Assembly: GCF_000744815.1 (NCBI RefSeq)
Contig: NZ_JQMQ01000005.1
Span: forward strand, 4,472,055-4,536,054
Length of the DNA: 64,000 bases
From: Phaeacidiphilus oryzae TH49
GTDB lineage: Bacteria; Actinomycetota; Actinomycetes; Streptomycetales; Streptomycetaceae
Direction of reading: 5' to 3'
Numbering within the stretch: the first letter of the stretch is position 1; each line of letters starts with the position of its first letter. Below are positions 26,780-35,062 of the stretch, in pieces. Under the pieces are notes generated by a model. It was given only the letters and a program-made list of their open reading frames with translations, was not told the origin of the DNA and searched no databases. The position numbers and the translations under genes were made by a program.

Positions 26780-29220
26780 TGGTAGATCTCTGCTCCCTCG
26801 CTGCTGTAGACCTTGTTCTTGGTCGCGTCCAGCAGCCCGGCCGGCAGGGTGAAGGTGATCAGGTCGCCCTGGTAGAAGACGCTGATCCGGCCCTGCTGGA
26901 CGGCGGTCCTGCCGAGGAGCACGGTGGTGTCCTCGCGCAGCAGCGTCGGGTAGAGCCCGCCCACCGCGGGCCCGGTGATCAGCGTCTGCAGCCGGGCGAA
27001 GGTGAACTCGTCGGTCTGCAGCAGCCTCGGCGAGGTGGCCGAGGTCCGCTGGGAGAGCCAGTACGCAGCCTCCCGCTCGGCCAGGTCGGGGTAGTAGACG
27101 TCGTAGTACTGCCCGGAGTCGCTCAGCTGCAGCTGCGCCGGGTAGCCGCCGAGGGCCTTGGGCAGCACCCCGGTGAGGTCCAGGAAGAGCGCCGCCACCA
27201 GCACGCAGACCAGCGGAGCGGTCCGCCGCCGCGCCCAGCGGAGCGCCCAGAGGGTGGCCGCGGCCATGAACGGCGCGAAGAAGAACAGGCCCTGCTGGAA
27301 GGCCCGCAGCAGGCTGTAGTCCACCGAGAGCTGGGGCAGCAGCACCAGCAGGCCGATCAGTCCGGCGGCGCCGACCGCCAGCGCGATCTGGTCGCGGGTC
27401 GGCCGGAAGGCGCTGCGTCTGCCGCGCACCGCGACCACGAAGCCGACCAGCAGCAGCAGTTGGAGGAGTGCGGCGGCGCCCGTGCGCAGCACGCCGTTCA
27501 GCCCGGTGACGCTCAGCCCGGTCGAGCCGAGCAGCCGGCCGAGGGCGGTCAGCGGCTGGTTCGGCGTGCGCACGGCCGTCACCCGCACGGCGTCGGCCGT
27601 CTTCAGCGGCACCAGGTCCGCGGACGGCGGCAGCGCCGCCCGCTCGCGCAGGGTCTCCGCGCGGTACTCGGCGAGACGCTGGGCGGGGCTGGTGGAACCG
27701 CCGCCGAAGAGGCTGTACGAGGTGTCCGAGGAGCCGGAATGCGCCTGCCCGGGGTGGAGCAGCTCGTGCACCGCCCCGGTGACCGTCTGCCGCAGCTCGC
27801 CGCTGGTGTGGGTGACCGGCCCGGCCCACACCAGGGCCAGCACCGCCGGCAGCAGCACCAGCCACCAGGTGACCAGCGGGGGCCCGCCGGCCCTGGCCGG
27901 GCGCTCCCGGCGCCGGACGCGGTCCTTGAGGCGCAGCAGGAGGTGGACGGCGAAGGCGATCCCGAAGGTCGCCACCACCACGTAGGTCGTCGAGTAGTGG
28001 GACAGCACCATGCCGACCATCAGCACGGCGGTCACCGCGCGGCGGGCCCGCAGCGGCCGCCCGGAGTCGGTCAGCATCACCGCGACCCCGCCCAGCAGCA
28101 GGAACGCCACCTCCTGGCGGCCGAGGAAGGTCATGTCGGTGAAGAAGGTCGGGAAGACGACGAAGTAGACCGCCGACAGCAGCGCCACCATCCGCGGGGC
28201 CACGTTGTGCACCGAGCGGAAGACCTGGACCGGGACCAGCGCGAAGAGCAGCGGCAGTACGGCCTTGAAGACGTAGACGTCCGGGATGCCGGTCATCCGC
28301 ACCACGCTCACCGGCAGGATGGTGATGCTCAGGCAGGCGTTGTACGCGTTGGGGTAGCTGTGGACGTCCCAGAGCGAGCCGCCCAGGGTGAGGCGGAAGA
28401 ACTCGTACTCCCACTGGATGTCGTGGCCGGTGACGTACCACCCGCGCAGCGAGTTGAGCAGCAGCAGCGCCGCCGAGGCCAGGAACAGCCCGGTCTCCAG
28501 CACCGGTATGGACCACCGCCGCCGGCGGGCGAGCAGCAGCACCAGCAGCGCGCCCACGGCGACCAGGGCGACCGTGCTGACCGTCCCGCCCAGGCCGTTG
28601 TTGAGCCGCACCGGACCGGCCACGGAGAGCACCAGCGCCGCCGCCCCGAGGCCGAGGACAGCCGCGAGCCCGGGCCGGCGGCGGTGGCGACGGCGACGGC
28701 CCGGGCCGCCGGTCCGCTGCTCGCGGGGCTCCTCGGGGACGAAGGTGCCGACGGCGATCAGGACGAGGGCGGTGGCGCCGGCGAGCGGGATCCGGGTGAG
28801 CGGATGGTGCTGGCCGAGAAGCGGCAGCACGGTGTTGACGGCGAGGGCGACCAGGATATCGGTGACGACCGCGAGACCGGCGGCCACCAGCAGGTTGCCG
28901 TCCCTGGAGGACACCACCCGGGAGGCCGTCCCGCGCCACACCGCCACCGGCGCGCCGAACATCAGCCAGAGTCCGGCCAGGGTCAGCGGCACCCCCGGAA
29001 CGCCGGGGAGCATCTCCACCGCGCAGGCCAGGGCGATGCTCAGCAGCACCGCGTTGCGCCCCTGGAGGAACGACGGCAGCCGGCGGCCGGGCGGTCGCCC
29101 GGACGGCTGTGCTGTCGGCTGTTCGGTCGCCTGTGCGGTCCGCTGCTCGGCTGCGTCCTCGATCGGCTGCTCCGCCGCCTGCTCGGCCGCCTGCTCGGCG
29201 GCCCGGTGGTCGGCGCTCAC
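26776..29220 (-). CDS. Large multi-span membrane protein, probable GT-C-type glycosyltransferase or polymerase
   Basis: The 814-aa protein has a low-complexity Ala/Glu/Gln N-terminus (about 1-45), 14-16 predicted helices, and a C-terminal extracellular soluble part (about 690-814). An acidic-aromatic loop after helix 6 ('RGWYVTGHDIQWEYEFFRLTL') resembles the first-loop catalytic region of GT-C enzymes; the overall layout recalls archaeal/bacterial DUF2206-type proteins found in glycan clusters. Embedded between two GT4 genes with 4-nt overlaps, it could polymerise or transfer the glycan from a polyprenyl carrier. Family assignment is tentative. Confidence 0.75.
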   Translation of the reverse strand: MSADHRAAEQAAEQAAEQPIEDAAEQRTAQATEQPTAQPSGRPPGRRLPSFLQGRNAVLLSIALACAVEMLPGVPGVPLTLAGLWLMFGAPVAVWRGTASRVVSSRDGNLLVAAGLAVVTDILVALAVNTVLPLLGQHHPLTRIPLAGATALVLIAVGTFVPEEPREQRTGGPGRRRRHRRRPGLAAVLGLGAAALVLSVAGPVRLNNGLGGTVSTVALVAVGALLVLLLARRRRWSIPVLETGLFLASAALLLLNSLRGWYVTGHDIQWEYEFFRLTLGGSLWDVHSYPNAYNACLSITILPVSVVRMTGIPDVYVFKAVLPLLFALVPVQVFRSVHNVAPRMVALLSAVYFVVFPTFFTDMTFLGRQEVAFLLLGGVAVMLTDSGRPLRARRAVTAVLMVGMVLSHYSTTYVVVATFGIAFAVHLLLRLKDRVRRRERPARAGGPPLVTWWLVLLPAVLALVWAGPVTHTSGELRQTVTGAVHELLHPGQAHSGSSDTSYSLFGGGSTSPAQRLAEYRAETLRERAALPPSADLVPLKTADAVRVTAVRTPNQPLTALGRLLGSTGLSVTGLNGVLRTGAAALLQLLLLVGFVVAVRGRRSAFRPTRDQIALAVGAAGLIGLLVLLPQLSVDYSLLRAFQQGLFFFAPFMAAATLWALRWARRRTAPLVCVLVAALFLDLTGVLPKALGGYPAQLQLSDSGQYYDVYYPDLAEREAAYWLSQRTSATSPRLLQTDEFTFARLQTLITGPAVGGLYPTLLREDTTVLLGRTAVQQGRISVFYQGDLITFTLPAGLLDATKNKVYSSEGAEIYQ

Positions 29221-30386
29221 AGTCCGGCCTCCGCGTACACCCGTTCCACCTGCTCGGCGACCGACGCCCAGCTGCGGGCGCGTGCCGCCCGGGCGCCCGC
29301 GGCGGCCAGCCGCCACCGCAGCCCGGGGTCACCGGCCAGCCGGTCGATCCCCGCCGCCAGTGCGGCCGGGTCCGGGGGAACCAGCAGGCCTACGCCGTCC
29401 AGGAGTTCGCGGTTCCCCGGCACGTCCGTGGCCAGCACGGGCAGCGCGGAGGCCATCGCCTCCAGGGCGGCCAGCGGCATCCCCTCCCGGTCGGAGGGCA
29501 GCACGAAGGCGTCCGAGGAGGCGTAGGCGGCGACCAGCTCCTCGCCGTGGAGCTCGCCGGCGAAGCGGACGGCCTCGCCGCCGAGCCCCAACCGGGCGGC
29601 CCGCGCCTCCAGCGCGCCGCGCAGCTCGCCGTCGCCGACGATCCGCAGCCGGGCCGGCCGGCTCAGCCGGCTCATCGCGTCCAGCAGCCGCCCCACGTTC
29701 TTCTGGACGCCGAGGCGCCCGACGAAGAGCAGCCGCAGCGGCCGCCCGTCCGCCTCCGGCGGCGTCTCGGGCACGGGACGGAACCAGGCCTCCCCGACCC
29801 CGTTCGGCACCACGAAGACCCGCTCCCGGGGCAGCCGGTACTCGGTGCGGAGGAAGCCGGCCTGGTCGGGGGTCAGCGCGATCACGGCCGCCGCCGAGCG
29901 CAGCACCCGGCCCAGGACCTGCCGCTTGTAGAGCGGCAGCAGCCGGCCCAGCGGGCCGGAGGCGTCCACGTCGAGGTGGAAGTGGACCACGTAGCGCCGG
30001 CCGCGGAGCCGGGCGCTGAGCGCGACCAGCTCCGGCAGCAGGGCGTGGGCGCAGTGGAGGTGGAGCACGGCGTTCCGGGGGACGCGCAGCAGGGCGAGGG
30101 CGAGGCCGGGCGAGACGGGGGTGTGCGCCAACTCCGCCGCGCGGTAGCGGCGTACGGAGAGCGAGGGCCCGCCGTCGGCGGCAGCGTCCGGGCCGGAGGC
30201 CGGGCTTCCGGCCGGGCCTGCGGCCGCGCTTCCGTCCGGGCCTGAGGCCCGTTCCGGGCCGAGGGCCGTGGTCAGCACCCGCACCTCGTGCCGCTCGGCG
30301 AGCCGCTCGGAGAGGTTCGCCGCCACGCGCTCCAGCCCGCCCAGCCGGGGCGGGTAGTACGGGGAGACCTGAACGATGGTGCGCAT
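29217..30386 (-). CDS. Glycosyltransferase family 4
   Basis: The 389-aa GT-B enzyme has 'TIVQVSPYYPPRLGGLERVAANLSERL', 'LLFVGRLGVQKNVGRLLDAM' and 'FVLPSDREGMPLAALEAMASALPVLATDVPGN' (EX7E). A Pro/Gly/Ala-rich insertion lies at about 45-75. Its stop (GTGA) overlaps the following 814-aa gene, and its ATG overlaps the upstream stop by one base (TGATG). It is the first of three GT4 paralogues in the operon; the three are divergent in sequence, so they probably use different sugars. Confidence 0.92.
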   Translation of the reverse strand: MRTIVQVSPYYPPRLGGLERVAANLSERLAERHEVRVLTTALGPERASGPDGSAAAGPAGSPASGPDAAADGGPSLSVRRYRAAELAHTPVSPGLALALLRVPRNAVLHLHCAHALLPELVALSARLRGRRYVVHFHLDVDASGPLGRLLPLYKRQVLGRVLRSAAAVIALTPDQAGFLRTEYRLPRERVFVVPNGVGEAWFRPVPETPPEADGRPLRLLFVGRLGVQKNVGRLLDAMSRLSRPARLRIVGDGELRGALEARAARLGLGGEAVRFAGELHGEELVAAYASSDAFVLPSDREGMPLAALEAMASALPVLATDVPGNRELLDGVGLLVPPDPAALAAGIDRLAGDPGLRWRLAAAGARAARARSWASVAEQVERVYAEAGL

Positions 30387-30943
30387 CAACTGCCCGCGGC
30401 CGTCCGGGTGGTGCCGAAGCTGTAGCGCAGGCGCTGCGGGTGGCCGAGGAGGGCGACCCGCACGTCGGCGACCGAGCCGGCGGAGCGCAGGCGGGTGACC
30501 GACCGGGTGGCGACCCCGTCCCGGGGGTGGAGGACGAGGGTGGTGGCGGCGAGGGCCTTCCCGCCGTCCGAGTCGAGGGTGACGCGGAGCCGGTAGGTGC
30601 GGACGCCGGTGCCGTGGGCGTTCAGCGAGACCGGGACGATCACGGTGTCCCCGTCGAAGACCGGGCTGGTGGTGAAGTAGAGCTCGGTGAAGGACTGCGG
30701 GATCCGGGTGAAGGACTGCAGCATCACGGTGCGCACCGGCTGCAGCGTCCAGAGCAGTACCCCGGCCGCGAGCAGCACGGCCAGGCCGGCCACGCCGGCG
30801 GAGACCCTGGCGCCGACCCGCGCCCCGGCCCCGAAGGCCCGCTCCCGCCGCGCCTTGTGCCGAGCGCCCGTGGGCCGGGCTTCGCCGCCCGGGTCGTCCT
30901 GCTCGGGGTCCTCGCTCGCCGCCTCGGTCCGCCTCTCGGTCAT
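30386..30943 (-). CDS. Single-span membrane protein of the glycan operon
   Basis: The 185-aa product has a charged N-terminal cytoplasmic region (about 1-52), one membrane helix (about 53-73) and a beta-rich extracellular domain ('DGDTVIVPVSLNAHGTGVRTYRLRVTLDSDGG'). No enzymatic motif is visible. It overlaps the GT2 gene by 4 nt (ATGA) and the next GT4 gene by 1 nt. It could be an accessory or chain-length factor for the assembly complex, but it is unlike Wzz. Function unknown. Confidence 0.75.
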   Translation of the reverse strand: MTERRTEAASEDPEQDDPGGEARPTGARHKARRERAFGAGARVGARVSAGVAGLAVLLAAGVLLWTLQPVRTVMLQSFTRIPQSFTELYFTTSPVFDGDTVIVPVSLNAHGTGVRTYRLRVTLDSDGGKALAATTLVLHPRDGVATRSVTRLRSAGSVADVRVALLGHPQRLRYSFGTTRTAAGS

Positions 30944-31698
30944 ACCGCCTCGTACTGCTGCTCGACCGGCAGTTCCGGCTCCGCAGCATAGACGCCCAGG
31001 CCGAAGCGGTGGGACAGCAGTTGGCGCAGGTTGGCGAGACCGTCCGGCAGCGCGTCCAGCTTCACCTCGCCGCCCCGGATGCGGTATTCGATCGGGACCT
31101 CCAGGAAGCGGTAGCCGGCCGTGGTGGCGGCGTTCTTTATCTCCTGGGAGAAGGCCATCCCGGTGGAGCGGACCCGGATCCCCTGCCAGACGTGGCTGCG
31201 CAGAAGCCACATCCCGGACTGCGAGTCCCGCAGGCCGTTGCGGAAGAGGAGGCGGCTCAGGGCGCTGAGCGCGTGGTTGGCGACCCGGTGGGTGGTCCGC
31301 ATCGCCGAGCGGTTGGCGTGCTGCAACCGGTTGGTGGTCAGGAACTCGACGTCCTGCTCGACGAGGGTGCTCAGCAGGCCGGGGAGGGCGTCGAAGGGGT
31401 AGGTGCAGTCGGCGTCGCCGGTGGCGAACACCTCGCCGCAGGCGGCGCGGAACCCGGCCAGATAGGCGTTGCCGTAGCCGCGTTCGGGCTGGGCGACGAT
31501 CCGGGCGCCCAGGTCCCGGGCGACCTCCGCGGTCCCGTCGGTGGAGCCGTTGTCCACCACGATCACCTCGGTGTCCCAGCCGGCGTCGGCGAGTTCGAGG
31601 TACGGCACGGAACCGAGGACGGTGGGGATGTTGGGCGCCTCGTTGAGCGCAGGGATGACTATGGAAAGTGTGCCCACCGAAGAATCCCCCGCTGTCAA
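30940..31698 (-). CDS. Glycosyltransferase family 2, dolichol-phosphate-mannose-synthase-like
   Basis: The 252-aa GT-A enzyme has 'LSIVIPALNEAPNIPTVL', 'VIVVDNGSTDGTAEVA' and the metal-binding 'GDADCTYPFDALP' (DxD). It lacks C-terminal membrane helices, like Dpm1-type polyprenyl-phosphate sugar synthases, and may charge the lipid carrier for the GT-C-like enzyme of the operon. It is the first gene of the operon. The start is a TTG at 31698 or a GTG at 31677; the GTG has GGGGGA about 8 nt upstream and is equally plausible. Confidence 0.9.
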   Translation of the reverse strand: MTAGDSSVGTLSIVIPALNEAPNIPTVLGSVPYLELADAGWDTEVIVVDNGSTDGTAEVARDLGARIVAQPERGYGNAYLAGFRAACGEVFATGDADCTYPFDALPGLLSTLVEQDVEFLTTNRLQHANRSAMRTTHRVANHALSALSRLLFRNGLRDSQSGMWLLRSHVWQGIRVRSTGMAFSQEIKNAATTAGYRFLEVPIEYRIRGGEVKLDALPDGLANLRQLLSHRFGLGVYAAEPELPVEQQYEAV

Positions 31699-31874
31699 CC
31701 GCCGGCTCCGCCCAGCCCCTGTGTCCCGCGGGCGTTGCGAACTCGCGTGCTGGTGAAGGGCACGCGTTCTGACACCGACGGGGTATGTGCAACTTTAGGG
31801 CACGGACTGCACGGAATGTGACTCCCGTGACCATGTCGTAACGCACGCATGACCGAGACCGACAGCCGCGGTGA

Positions 31875-31909
31875 GGGGTCCGGCCCGCCCGGCGGACCGG
31901 CCGGACCCC
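31875..31909 (-). terminator. Intrinsic-type hairpin after the LamG gene
   Basis: GGGGTCCGG (31875-31883) pairs perfectly with CCGGACCCC (31901-31909), 5 bp downstream of the LamG gene stop on the minus strand. It lacks a T tract, as is common in streptomycetes. Confidence 0.6.
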
Positions 31910-31913
31910 GTGC

Positions 31914-33077
31914 TCAGCCCACCAGCCAGGAGGCCACCGGGTTGGCCTTCAGCCCCGCGCCGCCCTGCATCAGGGTCGCCACCTGAGAGGGGGTCAGCGA
32001 CTGGTTCCAGACCTGGATATGGCCGATGACCCCGGCCCAGGCGTCGTTCCAGATGCCGTGCTTGCGGTCCCGGCCGAGCTGCAGCGGGCCCGGACCGGCC
32101 CAGATGCCGGGCACCTTGGCGGCGCCGGCCGGCTTGCCGTTCACATACAGCCCGATGGTGTGCTTGGCCGCGTCGTACGTTCCGGTGAGCAGCGCCCAGG
32201 TGTTGGTGGTCGGCGCTCCGGCGGGGGCGTGGACGGCGTGGCTGGTGCTGTCCGCGCCGCCCTTCCCGGACTGCACGCGGAAGGACCAGTACTGGTGGCC
32301 GCCGGAGTCCTCGCGGCCGAGGTCGAACAGGTAGGAGGCGCCGTCGCCCTCGCTGATCGCCGAACGCGAGCCGCCGGGCTGCTGGTTGTAGACCCAGGCC
32401 GAGACGGTGAAGCTCTTGGTGACGTCGACGATCTGGTCGGCCGACTGGGCATAGGAGATGCCGTCGTTCTTCAGGCTGATCACATAGCCGTTGGGGACCT
32501 TGCTGACCTGCGCGTCCGGGCCCATCGCCAGCGGGGCGTCCCCGGAGCTGTCGCGCAGCAGGTTCGGCTGGCCGGGGACGGTCGGGGAGTCGTTCGGCGC
32601 CCCCGTGGGCGAGGCCGAGGTGCGGGCCGAGGCGGACGGGGTCGGCCCGGCGTGCGGATGCTTCGCCCCGCCGCCGCCGAGGCCGTTCACCCCCAGCCAG
32701 CCGGCGCCGGCGCCCAACAGGCAGGCCACGCCGATGATCGAGGCCCAGCGGAGCCGCCGCCGACGGCGTACCCGGGACTCGTTCTCCTCGGCGAGCGCGG
32801 CCCAGTCCGGCTCGGAGGACGCCGGCTGCGCCGGGGCGAACGTCTGCTGCGGGAGGGGCGCCCACTGCGCGGGCACGGGCTGCGGCGCCTGCGGTGACTG
32901 CGGCGCCTGCGGGGGGAGTGCGGACGGCGGAGGGAGCTCGAACTCCTCGTCCTCGGCGGGTATCTGCTGCGCCTGCGGCTGCCCGGCGGCGCGGGGATCG
33001 AGTGGTGCTGGCCGGAGGCGCGTCGGCTCCTGGCCCGGGGACTCGGCCCTGTCCGGGCCCTCCGTACCGTCATTCAT
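31914..33077 (-). CDS. Membrane-anchored LamG (concanavalin-like) domain protein
   Basis: The 387-aa protein has a Pro/Gln-rich cytoplasmic N-terminus (about 1-105), a basic RRRRRLR stop-transfer, one membrane helix (about 110-130), a Ser/Thr/Pro linker (about 140-170), and a LamG-like jelly-roll domain (about 195-380; 'FTVSAWVYNQQPGG', 'NTWALLTGTYDAAKHTIGLYVNGK', 'GVIGHIQVWNQSLTPSQV'). LamG domains bind glycans or proteins at the cell surface. The topology (long cytosolic tail, extracellular lectin) could couple surface glycan to signalling. It lies just upstream of the glycan operon, separated by a hairpin. Confidence 0.8.
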   Translation of the reverse strand: MNDGTEGPDRAESPGQEPTRLRPAPLDPRAAGQPQAQQIPAEDEEFELPPPSALPPQAPQSPQAPQPVPAQWAPLPQQTFAPAQPASSEPDWAALAEENESRVRRRRRLRWASIIGVACLLGAGAGWLGVNGLGGGGAKHPHAGPTPSASARTSASPTGAPNDSPTVPGQPNLLRDSSGDAPLAMGPDAQVSKVPNGYVISLKNDGISYAQSADQIVDVTKSFTVSAWVYNQQPGGSRSAISEGDGASYLFDLGREDSGGHQYWSFRVQSGKGGADSTSHAVHAPAGAPTTNTWALLTGTYDAAKHTIGLYVNGKPAGAAKVPGIWAGPGPLQLGRDRKHGIWNDAWAGVIGHIQVWNQSLTPSQVATLMQGGAGLKANPVASWLVG

Positions 33078-33083
33078 GCTCGG

Positions 33084-33089
33084 ATGCTA
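33084..33089 (-). promoter_or_regulatory. Putative -10 hexamer of a leaderless LamG promoter
   Basis: TAGCAT lies 6 nt before the ATG at 33077, with no ribosome-binding site. Confidence 0.45.
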
Positions 33090-33294
33090 GAACATCCATG
33101 CTCTTCTTCTGCACCTGGTGGACACCTGAATCCCCCCTTTCCCGTGCCCCGCCGCCCGTCCGCGGCGCCGCAGGCGCAGGCGAGGGGGCCTGTGGGCTTC
33201 CGCACGCGTTTCCTCGCGGGCTACATCCGCTGTGGTAGGCGGAACGCAACCGACGGCCGACGCGCCGACGGCGTCTCCGGGCCAGGCTCGAAGC

Positions 33295-34227
33295 ATGCAG
33301 ACGCAGAAGCAGGCGCAGACGCAGGCCGCGACCACGGCCCCCCGCCCGGACACCGCGATCGCGCTCGACGGCGTGCGCAAGAGCTACGGCGCGCACACCG
33401 CCGTGGACGCCCTCGACCTCCGCGTCCGCCGCGGCGAGACCCTCGCCCTCCTCGGCCCGAACGGCGCCGGCAAGTCCACCACCGTCGCGCTCCTCACCGG
33501 CCTCCTCGCCCCGGACGCCGGCCGGGTCACCGTCGCCGGGGACACCCCGCACCGCGCCGTCGCCCGCGGCGCCATCGCCGCCATGCTCCAGGACAGCGGT
33601 CTGATGCCCGGCGTCACCGTCGCCGAACTCGTCGAGCTGGCAAGGCGGTTCTACCCCCACCCGCTCAGCACCCCCGCCGCCCTGGAACTGGCCGGCCTCA
33701 CCGCCGTGGCCCGTCGCCGGGTGGACCGCCTCTCCGGCGGGCAGGCGCAGCGGGTCCGCTTCGCGCTGGTCGCCGTCGCCGACCCGGAGATCCTGCTGCT
33801 CGACGAGCCGACCCGGGCGATGGACGTGCAGGGCCGCCGCGAGTTCTGGACCGCGATGCGCCGCTACGCCGCCTCCGGCCGGACCATCGTCTTCGCCACC
33901 CACTACCTGGACGAGGTCGAGGAGAACGCCGACCGGGTGGTCGTGATGGCCCGCGGCCGGATCGTCGCCGACGGCACCCCGGCCCGGATCCGGGCCGTCG
34001 CCGGCGCCGCGACCCTCCGCTTCCGGCTCCCGGCCGGCGCCGAGCTCCCGCCGCTGCCGGCCGGCGCCGGCGTGACCCGCGAGGGCGAGCGCGTCACCGT
34101 CACCACCGCCGCCCCCGACGACGCGGTACGCGCCCTGGCCGGCAGCGCGGCGCCCTGGCGGGAGCTCACCGTCGCCCCGCCGAGCCTGGACGACTCCTTC
34201 CTCCGCCTGACCGCCTCCTCCGCCTGA
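33295..34227 (+). CDS. ABC exporter ATP-binding protein (DrrA-like)
   Basis: The 310-aa ATPase has Walker A 'GPNGAGKST' (about 58-66), signature 'LSGGQAQRVRFALV', Walker B 'ILLLDEPTRAMD' and H-loop 'FATHYLDEVEE'. The C-terminal extension (about 235-310) is of the drug-exporter type. It pairs with the permease 59 bp downstream and with the two-component system behind that, a layout typical of antibiotic-response ABC exporters. The start at 33295 has only a weak AGG; an earlier GTG at 33232 is less likely. The stop region carries tandem repeats of GCCTGACCG. Confidence 0.92.
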   Translation: MQTQKQAQTQAATTAPRPDTAIALDGVRKSYGAHTAVDALDLRVRRGETLALLGPNGAGKSTTVALLTGLLAPDAGRVTVAGDTPHRAVARGAIAAMLQDSGLMPGVTVAELVELARRFYPHPLSTPAALELAGLTAVARRRVDRLSGGQAQRVRFALVAVADPEILLLDEPTRAMDVQGRREFWTAMRRYAASGRTIVFATHYLDEVEENADRVVVMARGRIVADGTPARIRAVAGAATLRFRLPAGAELPPLPAGAGVTREGERVTVTTAAPDDAVRALAGSAAPWRELTVAPPSLDDSFLRLTASSA

Positions 34228-34260
34228 CCGCTTGCTCGCCTGACCGTCCCGGCCTGACCG
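34205..34260 (+). repeat. Fourfold GCCTGACCG repeat around the ABC ATPase stop
   Basis: GCCTGACCG occurs at 34205, 34222, 34238 and 34252. The second copy supplies the real TGA stop; the later copies repeat the stop-containing sequence in the intergenic gap. Confidence 0.8.
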
Positions 34261-34286
34261 CCGAGACCCGGAACCGAGGACCCGCC

Positions 34287-35042
34287 ATGACCGCCTACCA
34301 GCTCCGCCTGGAAAGCCTCCGGATGCTGCGCGACCCCCGCTACCTCGCGCTCGCGCTGCTCGCCCCGATCGGCTTCTACCTCCTCTTCGCCACCCTCTTC
34401 GGCGGCGAGGACCCGGCCCGCCCCGGCGCCCTCAAGGGCACCGTGGAGATCATGGTCGCGATGGCCGCGTACGGCGCGGTCTGGGGCGCCCTCTCCGCGA
34501 CCGGCCCGCGGATCGCCCAGGAGCGCACCGGCGGCTGGCTGGAGCAGCTGCGCGCGATGCCGGTGACGGCCCGTCAGGTGATGACCGCCAAGCTGGCCGC
34601 CGGCATGGCCGTGGCGCTCCCCGCGATCGGGCTGGTCTGCGCGACCGCCGCGGTGGTGAAGGGCGTCCGGCTGAGCGCCGCCGAGTGGGTCGCCGTCCTC
34701 GGCGCGATGTGGCTGGGCAGCCTGCCGTTCGCGGTCCTCGGCGTGGCGATCGGCTACCTGGTGGGAGCCGACGCGGCCTTCCCGCTGAGCTACGGGCTGT
34801 ACATGGCGATGTCCGCGATGGGCGGCCTGTGGGTGCCGCCGGCCCGGCTGCCGTCCTCCTTCGTCCATGTGGCGAGCGCGCTGCCGACCTACCGGCTGGC
34901 CGACCTGGGCTGGCGGATCGCCGCCGGCCACCCGCCGACCGCGCTGGACGCCGGGGTGCTGGCGGCCTGGACGGCCGGGCTCGGCCTTCTCGCCGCCCTC
35001 GCCTACCGCCACCGGCCGCGCCGGGTCTCGGCGGCGTCGTGA
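34287..35042 (+). CDS. ABC-2-type exporter permease
   Basis: The 251-aa permease has six predicted helices. It starts MTAYQLRLESLRMLRDPRYLALALLAP and has 'RTGGWLEQLRAMPVTARQVM', the cytoplasmic coupling region of ABC-2 permeases of the DrrB/NodJ type. GAGGA lies 6 nt before the ATG. With the ATPase it would form a homodimeric exporter for a lipophilic drug, lantibiotic or lipid. It is followed after 20 bp by the sensor kinase. Confidence 0.9.
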   Translation: MTAYQLRLESLRMLRDPRYLALALLAPIGFYLLFATLFGGEDPARPGALKGTVEIMVAMAAYGAVWGALSATGPRIAQERTGGWLEQLRAMPVTARQVMTAKLAAGMAVALPAIGLVCATAAVVKGVRLSAAEWVAVLGAMWLGSLPFAVLGVAIGYLVGADAAFPLSYGLYMAMSAMGGLWVPPARLPSSFVHVASALPTYRLADLGWRIAAGHPPTALDAGVLAAWTAGLGLLAALAYRHRPRRVSAAS

Positions 35043-35050
35043 CCCGCCCG

Positions 35051-35056
35051 TACGCT
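35051..35056 (+). promoter_or_regulatory. Putative internal -10 hexamer before the sensor kinase
   Basis: TACGCT lies 6 nt before the ATG at 35063, in the short gap after the permease stop. It could give the two-component genes a separate leaderless transcript. Confidence 0.35.
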
Positions 35057-35062
35057 GACGCC

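Noticed and set aside
26780-29332. Frame extending the GT4 gene (25544-26779) to 1262 residues
   Set aside because: It lies over the 814-aa membrane-protein gene on the same strand, in another frame. The GTG at 26779 begins a normal GT4 N-terminus.
26569-29526. Plus-strand frame of about 985 residues over the glycan operon
   Set aside because: Its Gln/His/Arg-rich composition is the complement of hydrophobic membrane-protein codons.
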